DNA from: Actinopolyspora lacussalsi
GTDB lineage: Bacteria; Actinomycetota; Actinomycetes; Mycobacteriales; Pseudonocardiaceae
Direction of reading: 5' to 3'
Length of the DNA: 64,000 nucleotides
NCBI GenBank assembly: GCA_030803735.1
Contig: JAURUC010000001.1
Coordinates: 214,501 to 278,500 of the forward strand
Part shown: in pieces, positions 18,143 through 26,924 of the stretch
Numbering within the stretch: position 1 is the stretch's first letter
Layout of the letters: every line of letters begins with the position of its first letter
Notes under the pieces: model-generated
Told to the model about the DNA's origin: nothing
The model's input: only the letters and a program-made list of their open reading frames with translations
Database searches by the model: none
Program-made: the position numbers and the translations under genes

Positions 18143-18436
18143 ATGTCGGAAGGAACCGAAGCCGAACCCAGCAGGTTGACCGCCTGGGTGCACGGTCGCG
18201 TACAGGGAGTAGGGTTCCGGTGGTGGACACGGTCGCGTGCCCTGGAGCTGGGGCTGGCCGGTAGCGCGACGAATCTGCCGGGGGGCCGTGTCGAAGTGGT
18301 CGCCGAAGGACCCCGACACGCCTGCGAAAGATTGCTGGAACTCCTTCGATCGGGTGATACACCGGGAGTTGTCGAGCACGTCGCCGACCAGTGGGCACCA
18401 CCACGTGGTGGACTCTCCGGGTTCGTCGAACGGTGA
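18143..18436 (+). CDS. acyP: Acylphosphatase
   Basis: A 97-residue enzyme that hydrolyses carboxyl-phosphate bonds such as acetyl phosphate. The family motif GRVQGVGFRWW places catalytic R26, and SATNLPGG places catalytic N44. It lies just upstream of smc, a usual actinobacterial pairing. ATG 18143 is chosen because the conserved region begins about ten residues later; AGGAG is somewhat distant (about 13 bases). Confidence 0.92.
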   Translation: MSEGTEAEPSRLTAWVHGRVQGVGFRWWTRSRALELGLAGSATNLPGGRVEVVAEGPRHACERLLELLRSGDTPGVVEHVADQWAPPRGGLSGFVER

Positions 18437-18557
18437 GTTCCGCGGGACTCGGTCCTCGGTCCGGAGCGGTGCCGTCTGCCCCGGCACCGGCGGTTTCTCC
18501 CGAGCGCCCCGGCAGTAGCGCACAGCCGTCATTTCGCGGGAAGGTCGTTGAGCAGCG

Positions 18558-21500
18558 GTGCATCTGAAGAGCCTGACGCTGAAGGGGTTCAAATCCTTCG
18601 TGTCGACCACGACTCTGCGGTTCGAACCGGGAATCACGTGCGTGGTAGGGCCGAACGGCTCCGGCAAGTCCAATGTGCTCGACGCGCTGACCTGGGTCAT
18701 GGGGGAGCAGGGCGCCAAGGCGCTGCGTGGCGGCAAGATGGAGGACGTCATCTTCGCCGGAACATCGGGGCGGGCGCCGCTCGGGCGTGCCGAGGTCAAT
18801 CTGACCATCGACAACGCCGACGGGGCGCTGCCGATCGACTACACCGAGGTGTCGATCACCCGCCGCATGTTCCGCGACGGTGCCAGCGAGTACGAGCTCA
18901 ACGGCAACGCCTGCAGGCTGCGCGACCTGCAGGAGCTGCTGTCCGACTCCGGGATCGGCCGGGAGATGCACGTCATCGTCGGCCAGGGGCAGCTCTCCAG
19001 CATCCTGCAGGCCAAGCCCGAGGAGCACCGCAGGCTCATCGAGGAGGCCGCGGGCGTGCTCAAACACCGCAAGCGCAAGGAGAAGGCGCTACGCAAGCTG
19101 GAGGCGATGCAGGCCAACCTCACCCGGTTGACCGATCTGACCGGCGAGCTCCGCAAGCAACTCAAACCGCTGGGCAAGCAGGCCGAGATCGCCCGAAGGG
19201 CCCAGACCATCCAGGCCGAACTGCGCGACGCGCGGCTGCGGCTGATCGCCGACGACCTGGTCACCGCTCGTTCCGAGCTCGAACGTGACGAAGCCAACGA
19301 GCAGGCCGCGCGGGACAAGCGGGCCGAGACGGAAAAGGCGCTGCAGCAGGCCCAGGAGCAGGAGAAGCAGCTGGGGGAGCAGGTCAGCGCCGACGCTCCC
19401 CGGGTGGCACGTATCCAGGACACCTGGCACCGGCTCTCCGCGCTGCAGGAACGTCTCGGCGGCACGCTGCGACTGGCGCAGGAACGGCACAAGCACCTCA
19501 GTGCCGAACCGGAACAGCACCACTCGGAGCGCGACCCCGAGGAACTCGAGGCCGAGGCGGACGAAGCGGCCGAGCGCGAGGAGACCGCCAACGAGGAGGC
19601 CGAGCGCACCCGCGAGGCGCTCGCCGAGGTGGTCACGAGCCGTTCGGAAGCGGAGTCGGCACTGCGGGAGGCCGAGAACGCCCACATGGCCGCCGTGCGT
19701 GCCATAGCCGACCGCCGAGAGGGAGCCGCGCGCCTCTCCGGCGAGGTCGAGTCGATGCGCAGCAAGGTCGCCGCCACCGACGAGGAGATCGAACGGTTGA
19801 CGGCCTCCACCACCGAGGCCGAGCGACGCGCCGCCGAGGCGCAGCAGACCTACGAGGAGGCGGCCGCGGCCGACGACACCGAGCACGGTGACGACGACGG
19901 TGTCGAACAGCGGTGTGCCAACGCCGCCGAGGCCAGGGACGCGGCCAAGCGGCGAGTGGACGAACTCGTCGAGGCCGAGCGGTCCGCCGAACGTGAGACG
20001 GCCTCCTGGCAGGCCCGGGTGGAGGCCCTGTCGATGGGGCTGGACCGCAAGGACGGCGCGGCCACGTTGCTGGCCGCGGGCGAACGCGTTCCCGGACTCC
20101 TCGGATCGATCTCCGCCCTGCTGAGCGTGGAACCCGGTGCGGAGTCCGCGTTGACGGCGGCGCTGGGGACGGCGGCCGAAGCGGTGGCGGTGCGCGGGGT
20201 CAGCGACGCGGCCACCGCGCTGCGAGTGCTCAAGGAGGACGAGGCGGGCAGCAGTGGTCTGCTCGTCGGCGCCGCCGCTCCACCCGATCGAGCCTCCTGG
20301 CCCGAGCTGGACGGTTCGGCGCGTTGGGCTGTGGACCTGCTGCGGGCCCCCGACGAACTGTTGTCCGCCCTGACGGTGCTGCTCGACCGGATCGCGGTGG
20401 TCGAGGACCTGGACAGCGCGGAACGGCTGCTGGAGCGGTACCCCGAGGTGCGGGCGGTCACTTCGGAGGGTGACCTGCTCGGCACCAGCTGGTCCTCCGG
20501 TGGCTCGTCGGCCTCGGACAATCGGAGCCTCATCGAGGTGCAGGCCGCCGTGGACGAGGCCGAGTCCGAGCTGGCCGAGGCACGGCGCGCGGTGGAACGG
20601 CACGGTGCCGCCCTGGAAGGGGCGCGCTCCGAGCTGGAGTCACGCGAAGCCGAGGTCAACACCGCGCGGGAACAGCGCAACGAACTCCGGGTACGGCACG
20701 CACGCAGTTCCGAGCGGGTGGCCAGCCTGCTCGACGCCGCCCGGTCCGCGGCCGCGGAGGTGGAACGGCTGCGTACCCAGCGCGGTGACGTGGAGCGTTC
20801 GCGGCAGGAGGCGGTGGACAAGCTCGCCGAGCTCCAGGAACGACTGGAGGTGGTGCAGTCCGAACAGCTCGACGAGCAGGAGCCCGACACCACGGAACGG
20901 GACCGACTGGCTTCCGAGCTCGACGACCTGCGGCAGCGGGAGATGGACGCCAGGCTCGCCGTGCGCAGTGCTGAGGAGCGCGCACGCGCGCTGCAGGGCA
21001 AAGCCGAACAGCTGCGTCGTTCCGCCAGGCAGGAACGGCAGCAGCGTGAGCGTGCCGAACAGGCACGACTGGCCAGGCAGCGTGGTGCACGGGTCGCCGA
21101 GACCGTGATCGAGGGCTGTCGCACCGCGTTGCAGCGCATCGAGCTGTCACTGCGGTCGGCCGGTGAGCAGCGTGACGAGTTGCAACAGCGCCACTCCGAG
21201 AACGAGAGCCGGTTGCAGACCGTGCGCAACCAGGTTCGCGAGCTGTCCGGGGAGTTGGAGAAGCTCACCGACGCGGTGCACCGCGACGAGGTGGCCCGTG
21301 CCGAGCAGCGGTTGCGGATCGAACAGCTCGAAACGAAGATCGTCGAGGACTTCGGTGTGGGGCTGGACGACCTGGTTCAGGAGTACGGGCCCGACGTCGC
21401 GGTCCCGCCGAGCCCGACGGAGATGTCGGAGTACGAGGCGGCCAAGGAGCGCGGTGAGCAGGTCAGCAAGCCGCCCTCGTTGCCCTACGATCGGGACACC

Positions 21501-22229
21501 CAGCAGCGTCGGGCGGACCGCGCGGAGAAGGATCTGGCCGCGTTGGGCAAGGTCAATCCGCTGGCGCTGGAGGAGTACGCCGCCCTGGAGGAGCGTTACA
21601 AGTACCTCTCGGGGCAGTTGGAGGACCTCAAGGCCACCCGCAAGGACCTGCTCGACGTGGTCAAGGAGGTCGACGAGAAGATCCTGGAGGTCTTCTCGAC
21701 CGCGTTCGACGACGTCGCGGCCGAGTTCGAGAAGGTCTTCTCGGTCCTTTTCCCGGGTGGTTCCGGCAAGCTCGTGCTCACCGACCCCGAGGACATGCTC
21801 ACCACCGGCGTCGAGGTGGAGGCCAGGCCGCCGGGCAAGAAGGTCAAGCGGCTGTCCCTGCTCTCCGGTGGGGAGAAGTCGCTGACCGCCGTGGCGATGC
21901 TGGTGGCGATCTTCCGTGCTCGCCCCTCCCCGTTCTACGTGCTCGACGAGGTGGAGGCCGCGCTGGACGAGACGAACCTGCGGCGACTGATCGGGCTGCT
22001 CGATCAGCTCCGGGCGAACTCGCAGTTGATCATCATTACCCACCAGAAACCCACCATGGAGATCGCCGACGCCCTGTACGGGGTGAGCATGCGCGGCGAC
22101 GGGATCACCACCGTGATCTCGCAACGACTGGCCTCGGGCAACGACGAACCCGTCGAGACGACCGAACCCGTGGCGAAGGCCGAATCCGCGCATGTTCCTA
22201 CCGCGGCCGGAGGAGAGGCGAGTTCCTGA
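18558..22229 (+). CDS. smc: Chromosome segregation protein SMC
   Basis: A 1223-residue SMC ATPase that organises and segregates chromosomes together with ScpAB. N-terminal Walker A GPNGSGKS is at residues 31-38. Long coiled coils flank a hinge around residues 510-620 (VPGLLGSISALLSVEPG onward). The C-terminal head has the signature LSLLSGGEKSLTA and Walker B FYVLDEVEAALDETN. GTG 18558 gives the standard MHLKSLTLKGFKSF start; no strong ribosome-binding site is close. A Ser/Thr/Glu tail of about 35 residues follows the ATPase head. Confidence 0.97.
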   Translation: MHLKSLTLKGFKSFVSTTTLRFEPGITCVVGPNGSGKSNVLDALTWVMGEQGAKALRGGKMEDVIFAGTSGRAPLGRAEVNLTIDNADGALPIDYTEVSITRRMFRDGASEYELNGNACRLRDLQELLSDSGIGREMHVIVGQGQLSSILQAKPEEHRRLIEEAAGVLKHRKRKEKALRKLEAMQANLTRLTDLTGELRKQLKPLGKQAEIARRAQTIQAELRDARLRLIADDLVTARSELERDEANEQAARDKRAETEKALQQAQEQEKQLGEQVSADAPRVARIQDTWHRLSALQERLGGTLRLAQERHKHLSAEPEQHHSERDPEELEAEADEAAEREETANEEAERTREALAEVVTSRSEAESALREAENAHMAAVRAIADRREGAARLSGEVESMRSKVAATDEEIERLTASTTEAERRAAEAQQTYEEAAAADDTEHGDDDGVEQRCANAAEARDAAKRRVDELVEAERSAERETASWQARVEALSMGLDRKDGAATLLAAGERVPGLLGSISALLSVEPGAESALTAALGTAAEAVAVRGVSDAATALRVLKEDEAGSSGLLVGAAAPPDRASWPELDGSARWAVDLLRAPDELLSALTVLLDRIAVVEDLDSAERLLERYPEVRAVTSEGDLLGTSWSSGGSSASDNRSLIEVQAAVDEAESELAEARRAVERHGAALEGARSELESREAEVNTAREQRNELRVRHARSSERVASLLDAARSAAAEVERLRTQRGDVERSRQEAVDKLAELQERLEVVQSEQLDEQEPDTTERDRLASELDDLRQREMDARLAVRSAEERARALQGKAEQLRRSARQERQQRERAEQARLARQRGARVAETVIEGCRTALQRIELSLRSAGEQRDELQQRHSENESRLQTVRNQVRELSGELEKLTDAVHRDEVARAEQRLRIEQLETKIVEDFGVGLDDLVQEYGPDVAVPPSPTEMSEYEAAKERGEQVSKPPSLPYDRDTQQRRADRAEKDLAALGKVNPLALEEYAALEERYKYLSGQLEDLKATRKDLLDVVKEVDEKILEVFSTAFDDVAAEFEKVFSVLFPGGSGKLVLTDPEDMLTTGVEVEARPPGKKVKRLSLLSGGEKSLTAVAMLVAIFRARPSPFYVLDEVEAALDETNLRRLIGLLDQLRANSQLIIITHQKPTMEIADALYGVSMRGDGITTVISQRLASGNDEPVETTEPVAKAESAHVPTAAGGEASS

Positions 22230-22262
22230 CACCGCGACAGGACGCACTCCCGTGCGCCGGAC

Positions 22263-22321
22263 GTGGCACCGTGCGGCATCAGCACGGTGCCACCCCGGTC
22301 CCGGGTACGCCGCCGGGACCG
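22263..22321. terminator. Paired hairpins between convergent smc and transporter genes
   Basis: GTGGCACCGTG (22263-22273) pairs with CACGGTGCCAC (22283-22293). Directly after, CGGTCCCGG (22296-22304) pairs with CCGGGACCG (22313-22321). Two perfect stems in tandem between opposing stop codons suggest bidirectional termination. Confidence 0.7.
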
Positions 22322-22332
22322 CTACCGGGAAC

Positions 22333-23847
22333 TCAGCCCGTCTCGGACAGCTCGGACTCGCGTGCTGCCCCTTCCTGTCGCGGGCGGTGCCGCAGCGACA
22401 GCACACCACCCGTGAGCAGCGTGATCACCACCCCGATCGGTGCGTACCAGGGAAACGCCAACGGTGCGTGATCTCCCTGCCCGTCCGGAAAGGCCGCGCC
22501 GAACGCCAGCCAGAGCACCCCGAGCAGTGCGCAACAGAACGCCACCACCGCGTCGGGCTGCCGCGCACGACGCACCAGCAGTCCCAGCAGAAAGGCCCCC
22601 AGCAGTGCCCCGTAGGTGTAGGACGCGATTCCGAGTCCCACCTCGACCACCGGGTTGTCGGTACTGGTGAACAGGGTGGCGAACACGACGAACACCAGCG
22701 CCCACCCGACCGTGACCGCCCGAGCCAGTCGCAGCAGTGCCCGCTCGTCGTGGACCTTGCCGCTCAGCCGCTGATACAGGTCGCTGACGGTCGAGGTGGC
22801 CAGCGAGTTCAACGAGGAGGACAGCGTACTCATGGCGGCCGCGATGATCCCCGCGATCAACAGGCCCGAAAGGCCGGGCGGAAGCTGGTTCACGATGAAC
22901 CGGGGGAACAGGGCGTCACCGCTGCTCAGGCCCAAGCGCTCGGGACTGGCCCCCGCGAAGAACGCCCACAGCATCGAACCGACACCCAAGAACAGCGCGA
23001 ACTGCAGCAGCACGAGCAGGCCGCTGGTGATCACCGCGCGTTGACTGTCGGCGAGGGTGCGGCAGGCCAGCAGCCGTTGCACCATCAACTGGTCGGCCCC
23101 GTGCGAGGCCATCGCGAACACCGCTCCGCCGAACAGGGCCGTGACGAAGGAGTACTGACTCGTCAGTACCGGTGAGCTCAGGTCGAACAGCTCGAACTTG
23201 CCCGCCCGCAGTGCCTGATCGAACCAGTCACCGGGCAGCCTGCTCAGCAGGATGATCCCCGCGAGCACCGAGCCCCCCACGTAGACACCCAACTGCACCA
23301 CGTCGACCCAGACGACGGCCCGGATGCCCCCGAAGTAGGTGTAGATCACCGTCAACGCCGAGAGGGCCAGGACGATCTGCCAGTAGCTCGCGGCGACGCC
23401 GAACGAGGCCAGCATCACCTTCACCGGGATGGCCGTGGCGAACAGCCGCAGTCCGTCCGCCAGCAACCTGGTGATCGAGAAGGTCACCGAGGCGGTGCCC
23501 TGCATCCCGCGTCCGAAGCGCTGCCCCAGGAACGCGTAGGCGCTGACCAGTTCGCCGGTGTAGTAGCGCGGCAGCAGCACGAAAGCCACGACCGTCCTGC
23601 CGATCAGGTACCCGATGGCCAGCTGCAGGTAGGTGAACGAGCCCAGATAGGCCACGGTGGGAACGCTGATCACGGTCAGCGTGGAGGTCTCGGTGGCCAC
23701 CACCGAGAAGCAGACCGCCCACCAGGGCAGATCACGTCCGCCCAGGAAGTAGTCACCGGTGCCGCGCTGCCTGCCCGCCAGCAGAATCCCGAGGGCGGGC
23801 ATGGTCAGCAGGTAGACGCCGATCACTGCCAGGTCGATGATGCGCAT
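22333..23847 (-). CDS. Sodium:solute symporter (SSS) family transporter
   Basis: A 504-residue protein with about 13 hydrophobic helices. SSS features include the first helix MRIIDLAVIGVYLLTMPALG, the GGRDLPWWAVCFSVVATETS block and the Na-site-type segment AAAMSTLSSSLNSLATSTVSD. It starts 25 bases before the anmK stop, so the two are translationally coupled. The overlap suggests uptake of a muropeptide sugar or a related substrate for AnmK, which is inference; close SSS relatives carry sugars, sialic acid, proline or pantothenate. Confidence 0.88.
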   Translation of the reverse strand: MRIIDLAVIGVYLLTMPALGILLAGRQRGTGDYFLGGRDLPWWAVCFSVVATETSTLTVISVPTVAYLGSFTYLQLAIGYLIGRTVVAFVLLPRYYTGELVSAYAFLGQRFGRGMQGTASVTFSITRLLADGLRLFATAIPVKVMLASFGVAASYWQIVLALSALTVIYTYFGGIRAVVWVDVVQLGVYVGGSVLAGIILLSRLPGDWFDQALRAGKFELFDLSSPVLTSQYSFVTALFGGAVFAMASHGADQLMVQRLLACRTLADSQRAVITSGLLVLLQFALFLGVGSMLWAFFAGASPERLGLSSGDALFPRFIVNQLPPGLSGLLIAGIIAAAMSTLSSSLNSLATSTVSDLYQRLSGKVHDERALLRLARAVTVGWALVFVVFATLFTSTDNPVVEVGLGIASYTYGALLGAFLLGLLVRRARQPDAVVAFCCALLGVLWLAFGAAFPDGQGDHAPLAFPWYAPIGVVITLLTGGVLSLRHRPRQEGAARESELSETG

Positions 23848-25085
23848 GTGCTCTCCCGGTCGGAGGTGTGGAACGCGCTCGGCGTCGAGATCCGGAGTGC
23901 GGTCACCGGTGTCCCGACGGGGTCGGGTGGCGACAACGGCCGGTTACCCGGGGTGATGGTGCCCAGCACGCGGGGTCCCTCGGCTCCGGTGCAGGACGCG
24001 ATGTTGCCCGCGATCCCGTGCATCCCGAGAAAACCGAGCAGCGCGGCCAGGAACGCCTCCTTGGCGTCGGGGGTTATCCCGTGCTGCCCGCTGGTGTTCA
24101 GCTCGGCGCCGTGACGGCCGAGCTCGCGTCGCAGTCCGGACATCAGTACCGGATTCGCCACTCCACCGCCCGAGACGATCACCCGGGCGGCTTCGTGCGC
24201 GGCACACGCTTCGGTCACCGTGCGGACCGTGAGCTCGGTGACGGTGCGCAGCAGGTCCGGCGCGGAGACCTCCGGTACCGCTTCCAGCGCGTTTCGCAGG
24301 TACCCGATCCCGAAGTGCTCCTTGCCGGTCGTCTTCGGTGGGTGGAGGCGAAAGTAGTCGTCGCTCAGCAGCCTTTCCAGCAGATCCGACCGAACTCGGC
24401 CGCGCGCGGCCAACGTGCCGTCGGTGTCGCGCCCCTCTTCGGAACCGACCAGTTCGGCGGCCGCGTCGATCAGCGCGTTTCCCGGACCCGTGTCGTAGGC
24501 GAGCGGGTCTCCTTCGCCCACCACCGTGATGTTGGCGATACCGCCCAGGTTCAGCGCCAGTACGCGGCCCGGTGGCGGGGTGTTCCCCACGGGAGGGAAG
24601 AGGCCCGCGAGCCAGAGCACGTCGAGTACCGGTGCCAACGGCGCACCCTGCCCACCCGCGGCCACGTCCCTGCTGCGCGGGTCGGCGAGCACCGGAAGCC
24701 CGGTGGCTTCCGCGATCCGGGCGGAGCCGCCCAGCTGCAGCGTTCCCAGTGTTCGGCCCCGCACCGTCTCGTGCCGGACGGTCTGCCCGAGCGAGCCGAT
24801 CAGATCCGCCCGCCCACCGGCCAGCTGTTCGACGCCGTACCTCGCGGCCGTGGCGAACACCCGGCCGGTCTCGGTCTCCAACCCACACCACGCGGACGGT
24901 CCCTTGTCCCCCGAACGAGTCAGCGACACGAGCTCCCGACGCAGCGTTTCGGGGTACGGAAGCGAGCTGTAGCCCAGCGGAAGCGACTCGATCACCCCCG
25001 CCCGCAGTCGAAATTCGACAGCGGCGACGTCCACCCCGTCCATCGAGGTTCCCGAAAGCAGCCCGATCACCCGCCACGGCTCCAT
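23823..25085 (-). CDS. anmK: 1,6-anhydro-N-acetylmuramic acid kinase
   Basis: AnmK cleaves the 1,6-anhydro ring of anhMurNAc and phosphorylates it to MurNAc-6-phosphate in peptidoglycan recycling. Motifs: N-terminal ATP-binding IGLLSGTSMDGVDVA, IGSLGQTVRHE, LNLGGIANIT, YDTGPGNALID and RVIVSGGGVANPVLM. ATG 25085 gives MEPWRVIGLLSGTS; a GTG at 25103 is an alternative start, and neither has a clear ribosome-binding site. It is divergent from ftsY and overlaps the SSS gene. No murQ or glycosidase partner is in the window. Confidence 0.92.
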   Translation of the reverse strand: MEPWRVIGLLSGTSMDGVDVAAVEFRLRAGVIESLPLGYSSLPYPETLRRELVSLTRSGDKGPSAWCGLETETGRVFATAARYGVEQLAGGRADLIGSLGQTVRHETVRGRTLGTLQLGGSARIAEATGLPVLADPRSRDVAAGGQGAPLAPVLDVLWLAGLFPPVGNTPPPGRVLALNLGGIANITVVGEGDPLAYDTGPGNALIDAAAELVGSEEGRDTDGTLAARGRVRSDLLERLLSDDYFRLHPPKTTGKEHFGIGYLRNALEAVPEVSAPDLLRTVTELTVRTVTEACAAHEAARVIVSGGGVANPVLMSGLRRELGRHGAELNTSGQHGITPDAKEAFLAALLGFLGMHGIAGNIASCTGAEGPRVLGTITPGNRPLSPPDPVGTPVTALRISTPSAFHTSDRESTCASSTWQ

Positions 25086-25198
25086 CCTGGTGGTGTAGAT
25101 CACTTCGGGTGGTGGTGCAAGCGCGACACGGCTTCCCGGGCGAACCCGCCGTGCGGGTCGCGTCCGGCGGTGCGCTCCTCGGGTGCGACGATGGACGT

Positions 25199-26761
25199 GT
25201 GTCCACCACGAATGTGATCCTGATCATCGTTGCCGCACTGGTGGTGCTGGCCGTACTCGTCGGCACGGGCATTCTGCTCGCTCGACGCAGGCGGGTCAGC
25301 CTCGCTCAACAGGAGCGGGAGGATACGTCCGCGGGCCAGGGCGGTTATCGCGCGGGCAGTGGAATCAGCCTCTCCAGTGGCGGCACGACGACCGCACCCG
25401 AGCACCCCGTCGAGGAACGAACCGAGACGCAGGGGCAACCGGGTATCGGTGACGACGCCGCGGTTCCCAGGGACAGTCAACGGCGCGGCATGGTCGACGT
25501 TCCGCTGCCGAGCTCCTCCGAGGTCGATGACACCACGGTCGGAACCGACGACACCGCGACGACCACCGGAGAACCCCCGGCTGCCGAGTCCGCCACGACT
25601 CCCGCCGTTCCGGAGCAGCCACTCCCCGCCGAGTCGGAGTCGGTCGCGGAGACCGGCACGTCGTCCCAGCGGGAGGAGGGCTCCGAGTCCACCGCTTCCG
25701 GCGGAGCCACCGGCACGGTGCCTCCCGAAACCCCAGAGTCCCCCGAACGGCCCGAGGGCGTCGTCGAGGGGGCCGAGGCCGGTGCCGAGCCGGGCACGGC
25801 CGCCGACACCGAGGTCGAACCGATCGAACCGTCCACCGGCAGGTTGGAGCGGTTGCGTGGCAGGCTCTCGCGTTCGCGGTCGATGTTCGGGCAGAGCGTG
25901 CTCGGGCTGCTCGGGGCCGGTGACCTCGACGAGGACTCCTGGGAGGAGATCGAGGACACCCTGCTGATGGCCGACCTCGGTGCCACTACGGCCTCGGAGA
26001 TAATCGAGCGGCTGCGCACCGAGGTGGCCGCTCGCGGCGTCCGTACTCCCGAGCAGGCCAGGGCGTTGTTGCGCGAGGTGCTGGTGGACGCGTTGGCCAC
26101 CACGCAGTCCCGCGCGGTCCAGGCGTTGCCGCACGGGGATCCGGCGGACGGCGGCAAACCCGCGGTTGCGCTGGTCGTCGGGGTCAACGGAACCGGCAAG
26201 ACGACCACGACCGGAAAGCTCGCTCGCGTGCTGGTCGCGGACGGGCGCACGGTGCTGCTCGGCGCCGCCGACACCTTCCGCGCCGCCGCGGTGGAACAGC
26301 TCGGGACGTGGGGGGAACGCGTCGGAGCCGAGGTGGTCCGGGGTGATGAGGGGGCGGACCCGGCGAGCGTGGCGTTCGAGTCGGTGCAGCGCGGTGCCGA
26401 TTCCGGTGTCGACGCCATCCTCGTCGACACCGCGGGCAGGCTGCACACCAAGACCGGCCTGATGGACGAGCTCGGCAAGGTCAAACGCGTGGTCGGCAAG
26501 CGTGCGCAGGTCGACGAGGTACTGCTGGTGCTCGACGCCACGACCGGTCAGAACGGGCTCGCCCAGGCGAGGGTGTTCGCCGATGTCGTCGACGTCACGG
26601 GGATCGTGCTCACCAAACTCGACGGGACCGCCAAGGGTGGGATCGTCTTCCAGGTGCAGCGCGAGCTCGGCGTGCCGGTCAAACTGGTCGGACTGGGGGA
26701 GGGTGCCGACGATCTCGCCCCGTTCGAGCCGGAGGCGTTCGTCGACGCGCTGCTCGGCTGA
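25199..26761 (+). CDS. ftsY: Signal recognition particle receptor FtsY
   Basis: A 520-residue SRP receptor. An N-terminal membrane anchor (VILIIVAALVVLAVLVGTGILLARRR) is followed by a roughly 180-residue acidic, Pro/Thr-rich linker and then the NG GTPase domain. Its G1 loop GVNGTGKT is at residues 328-335, with DTFRAAA, DTAGRLHTK and TKLDGTAKGG further on. It docks Ffh-ribosome complexes at the membrane. The frame is open upstream across anmK on the other strand; GTG 25199 directly precedes the anchor helix and fits the intergenic position. Confidence 0.96.
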   Translation: MSTTNVILIIVAALVVLAVLVGTGILLARRRRVSLAQQEREDTSAGQGGYRAGSGISLSSGGTTTAPEHPVEERTETQGQPGIGDDAAVPRDSQRRGMVDVPLPSSSEVDDTTVGTDDTATTTGEPPAAESATTPAVPEQPLPAESESVAETGTSSQREEGSESTASGGATGTVPPETPESPERPEGVVEGAEAGAEPGTAADTEVEPIEPSTGRLERLRGRLSRSRSMFGQSVLGLLGAGDLDEDSWEEIEDTLLMADLGATTASEIIERLRTEVAARGVRTPEQARALLREVLVDALATTQSRAVQALPHGDPADGGKPAVALVVGVNGTGKTTTTGKLARVLVADGRTVLLGAADTFRAAAVEQLGTWGERVGAEVVRGDEGADPASVAFESVQRGADSGVDAILVDTAGRLHTKTGLMDELGKVKRVVGKRAQVDEVLLVLDATTGQNGLAQARVFADVVDVTGIVLTKLDGTAKGGIVFQVQRELGVPVKLVGLGEGADDLAPFEPEAFVDALLG

Positions 26762-26777
26762 CCGGGGCCTCCGGGCC

Positions 26778-26814
26778 GTTAACACGCCGGTGATTCCGCC
26801 AACCGGGACGTAAC
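26778..26814 (+). promoter_or_regulatory. Candidate GlnR-type boxes upstream of amtB
   Basis: GTTAAC-n6-GTGATT (26778-26795) and CCAACC-n5-GTAAC (26799-26814) resemble the paired AC/GT half-sites bound by the actinobacterial nitrogen regulator GlnR. Position 110-150 bases before amtB fits. The match is imperfect and by eye. Confidence 0.35.
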
Positions 26815-26924
26815 AGTCAACGGCGCGGATTTCATCCACGCGACACGGCGAAAACGTCATCGGGAAACACACGTTGCCGAGTATTCGGACTCAACTTGGA
26901 GCGCCGGATCGTACGGGAGGCGAC

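Noticed and set aside
19089..21268. Large minus-strand frames opposite smc
   Set aside because: They are Ser/Arg or Leu/Gly-rich mirrors of the coiled-coil coding sequence, with no independent motifs.
22192..23175. Long plus-strand frame opposite the SSS transporter
   Set aside because: The composition (Gln/His/Arg-rich) is that of an antisense reading of a hydrophobic protein; no ribosome-binding site and no family match.
24572..25198. In-frame upstream extension of FtsY by about 210 residues
   Set aside because: It is antisense to the well-supported anmK gene, and the membrane anchor of FtsY begins at GTG 25199.
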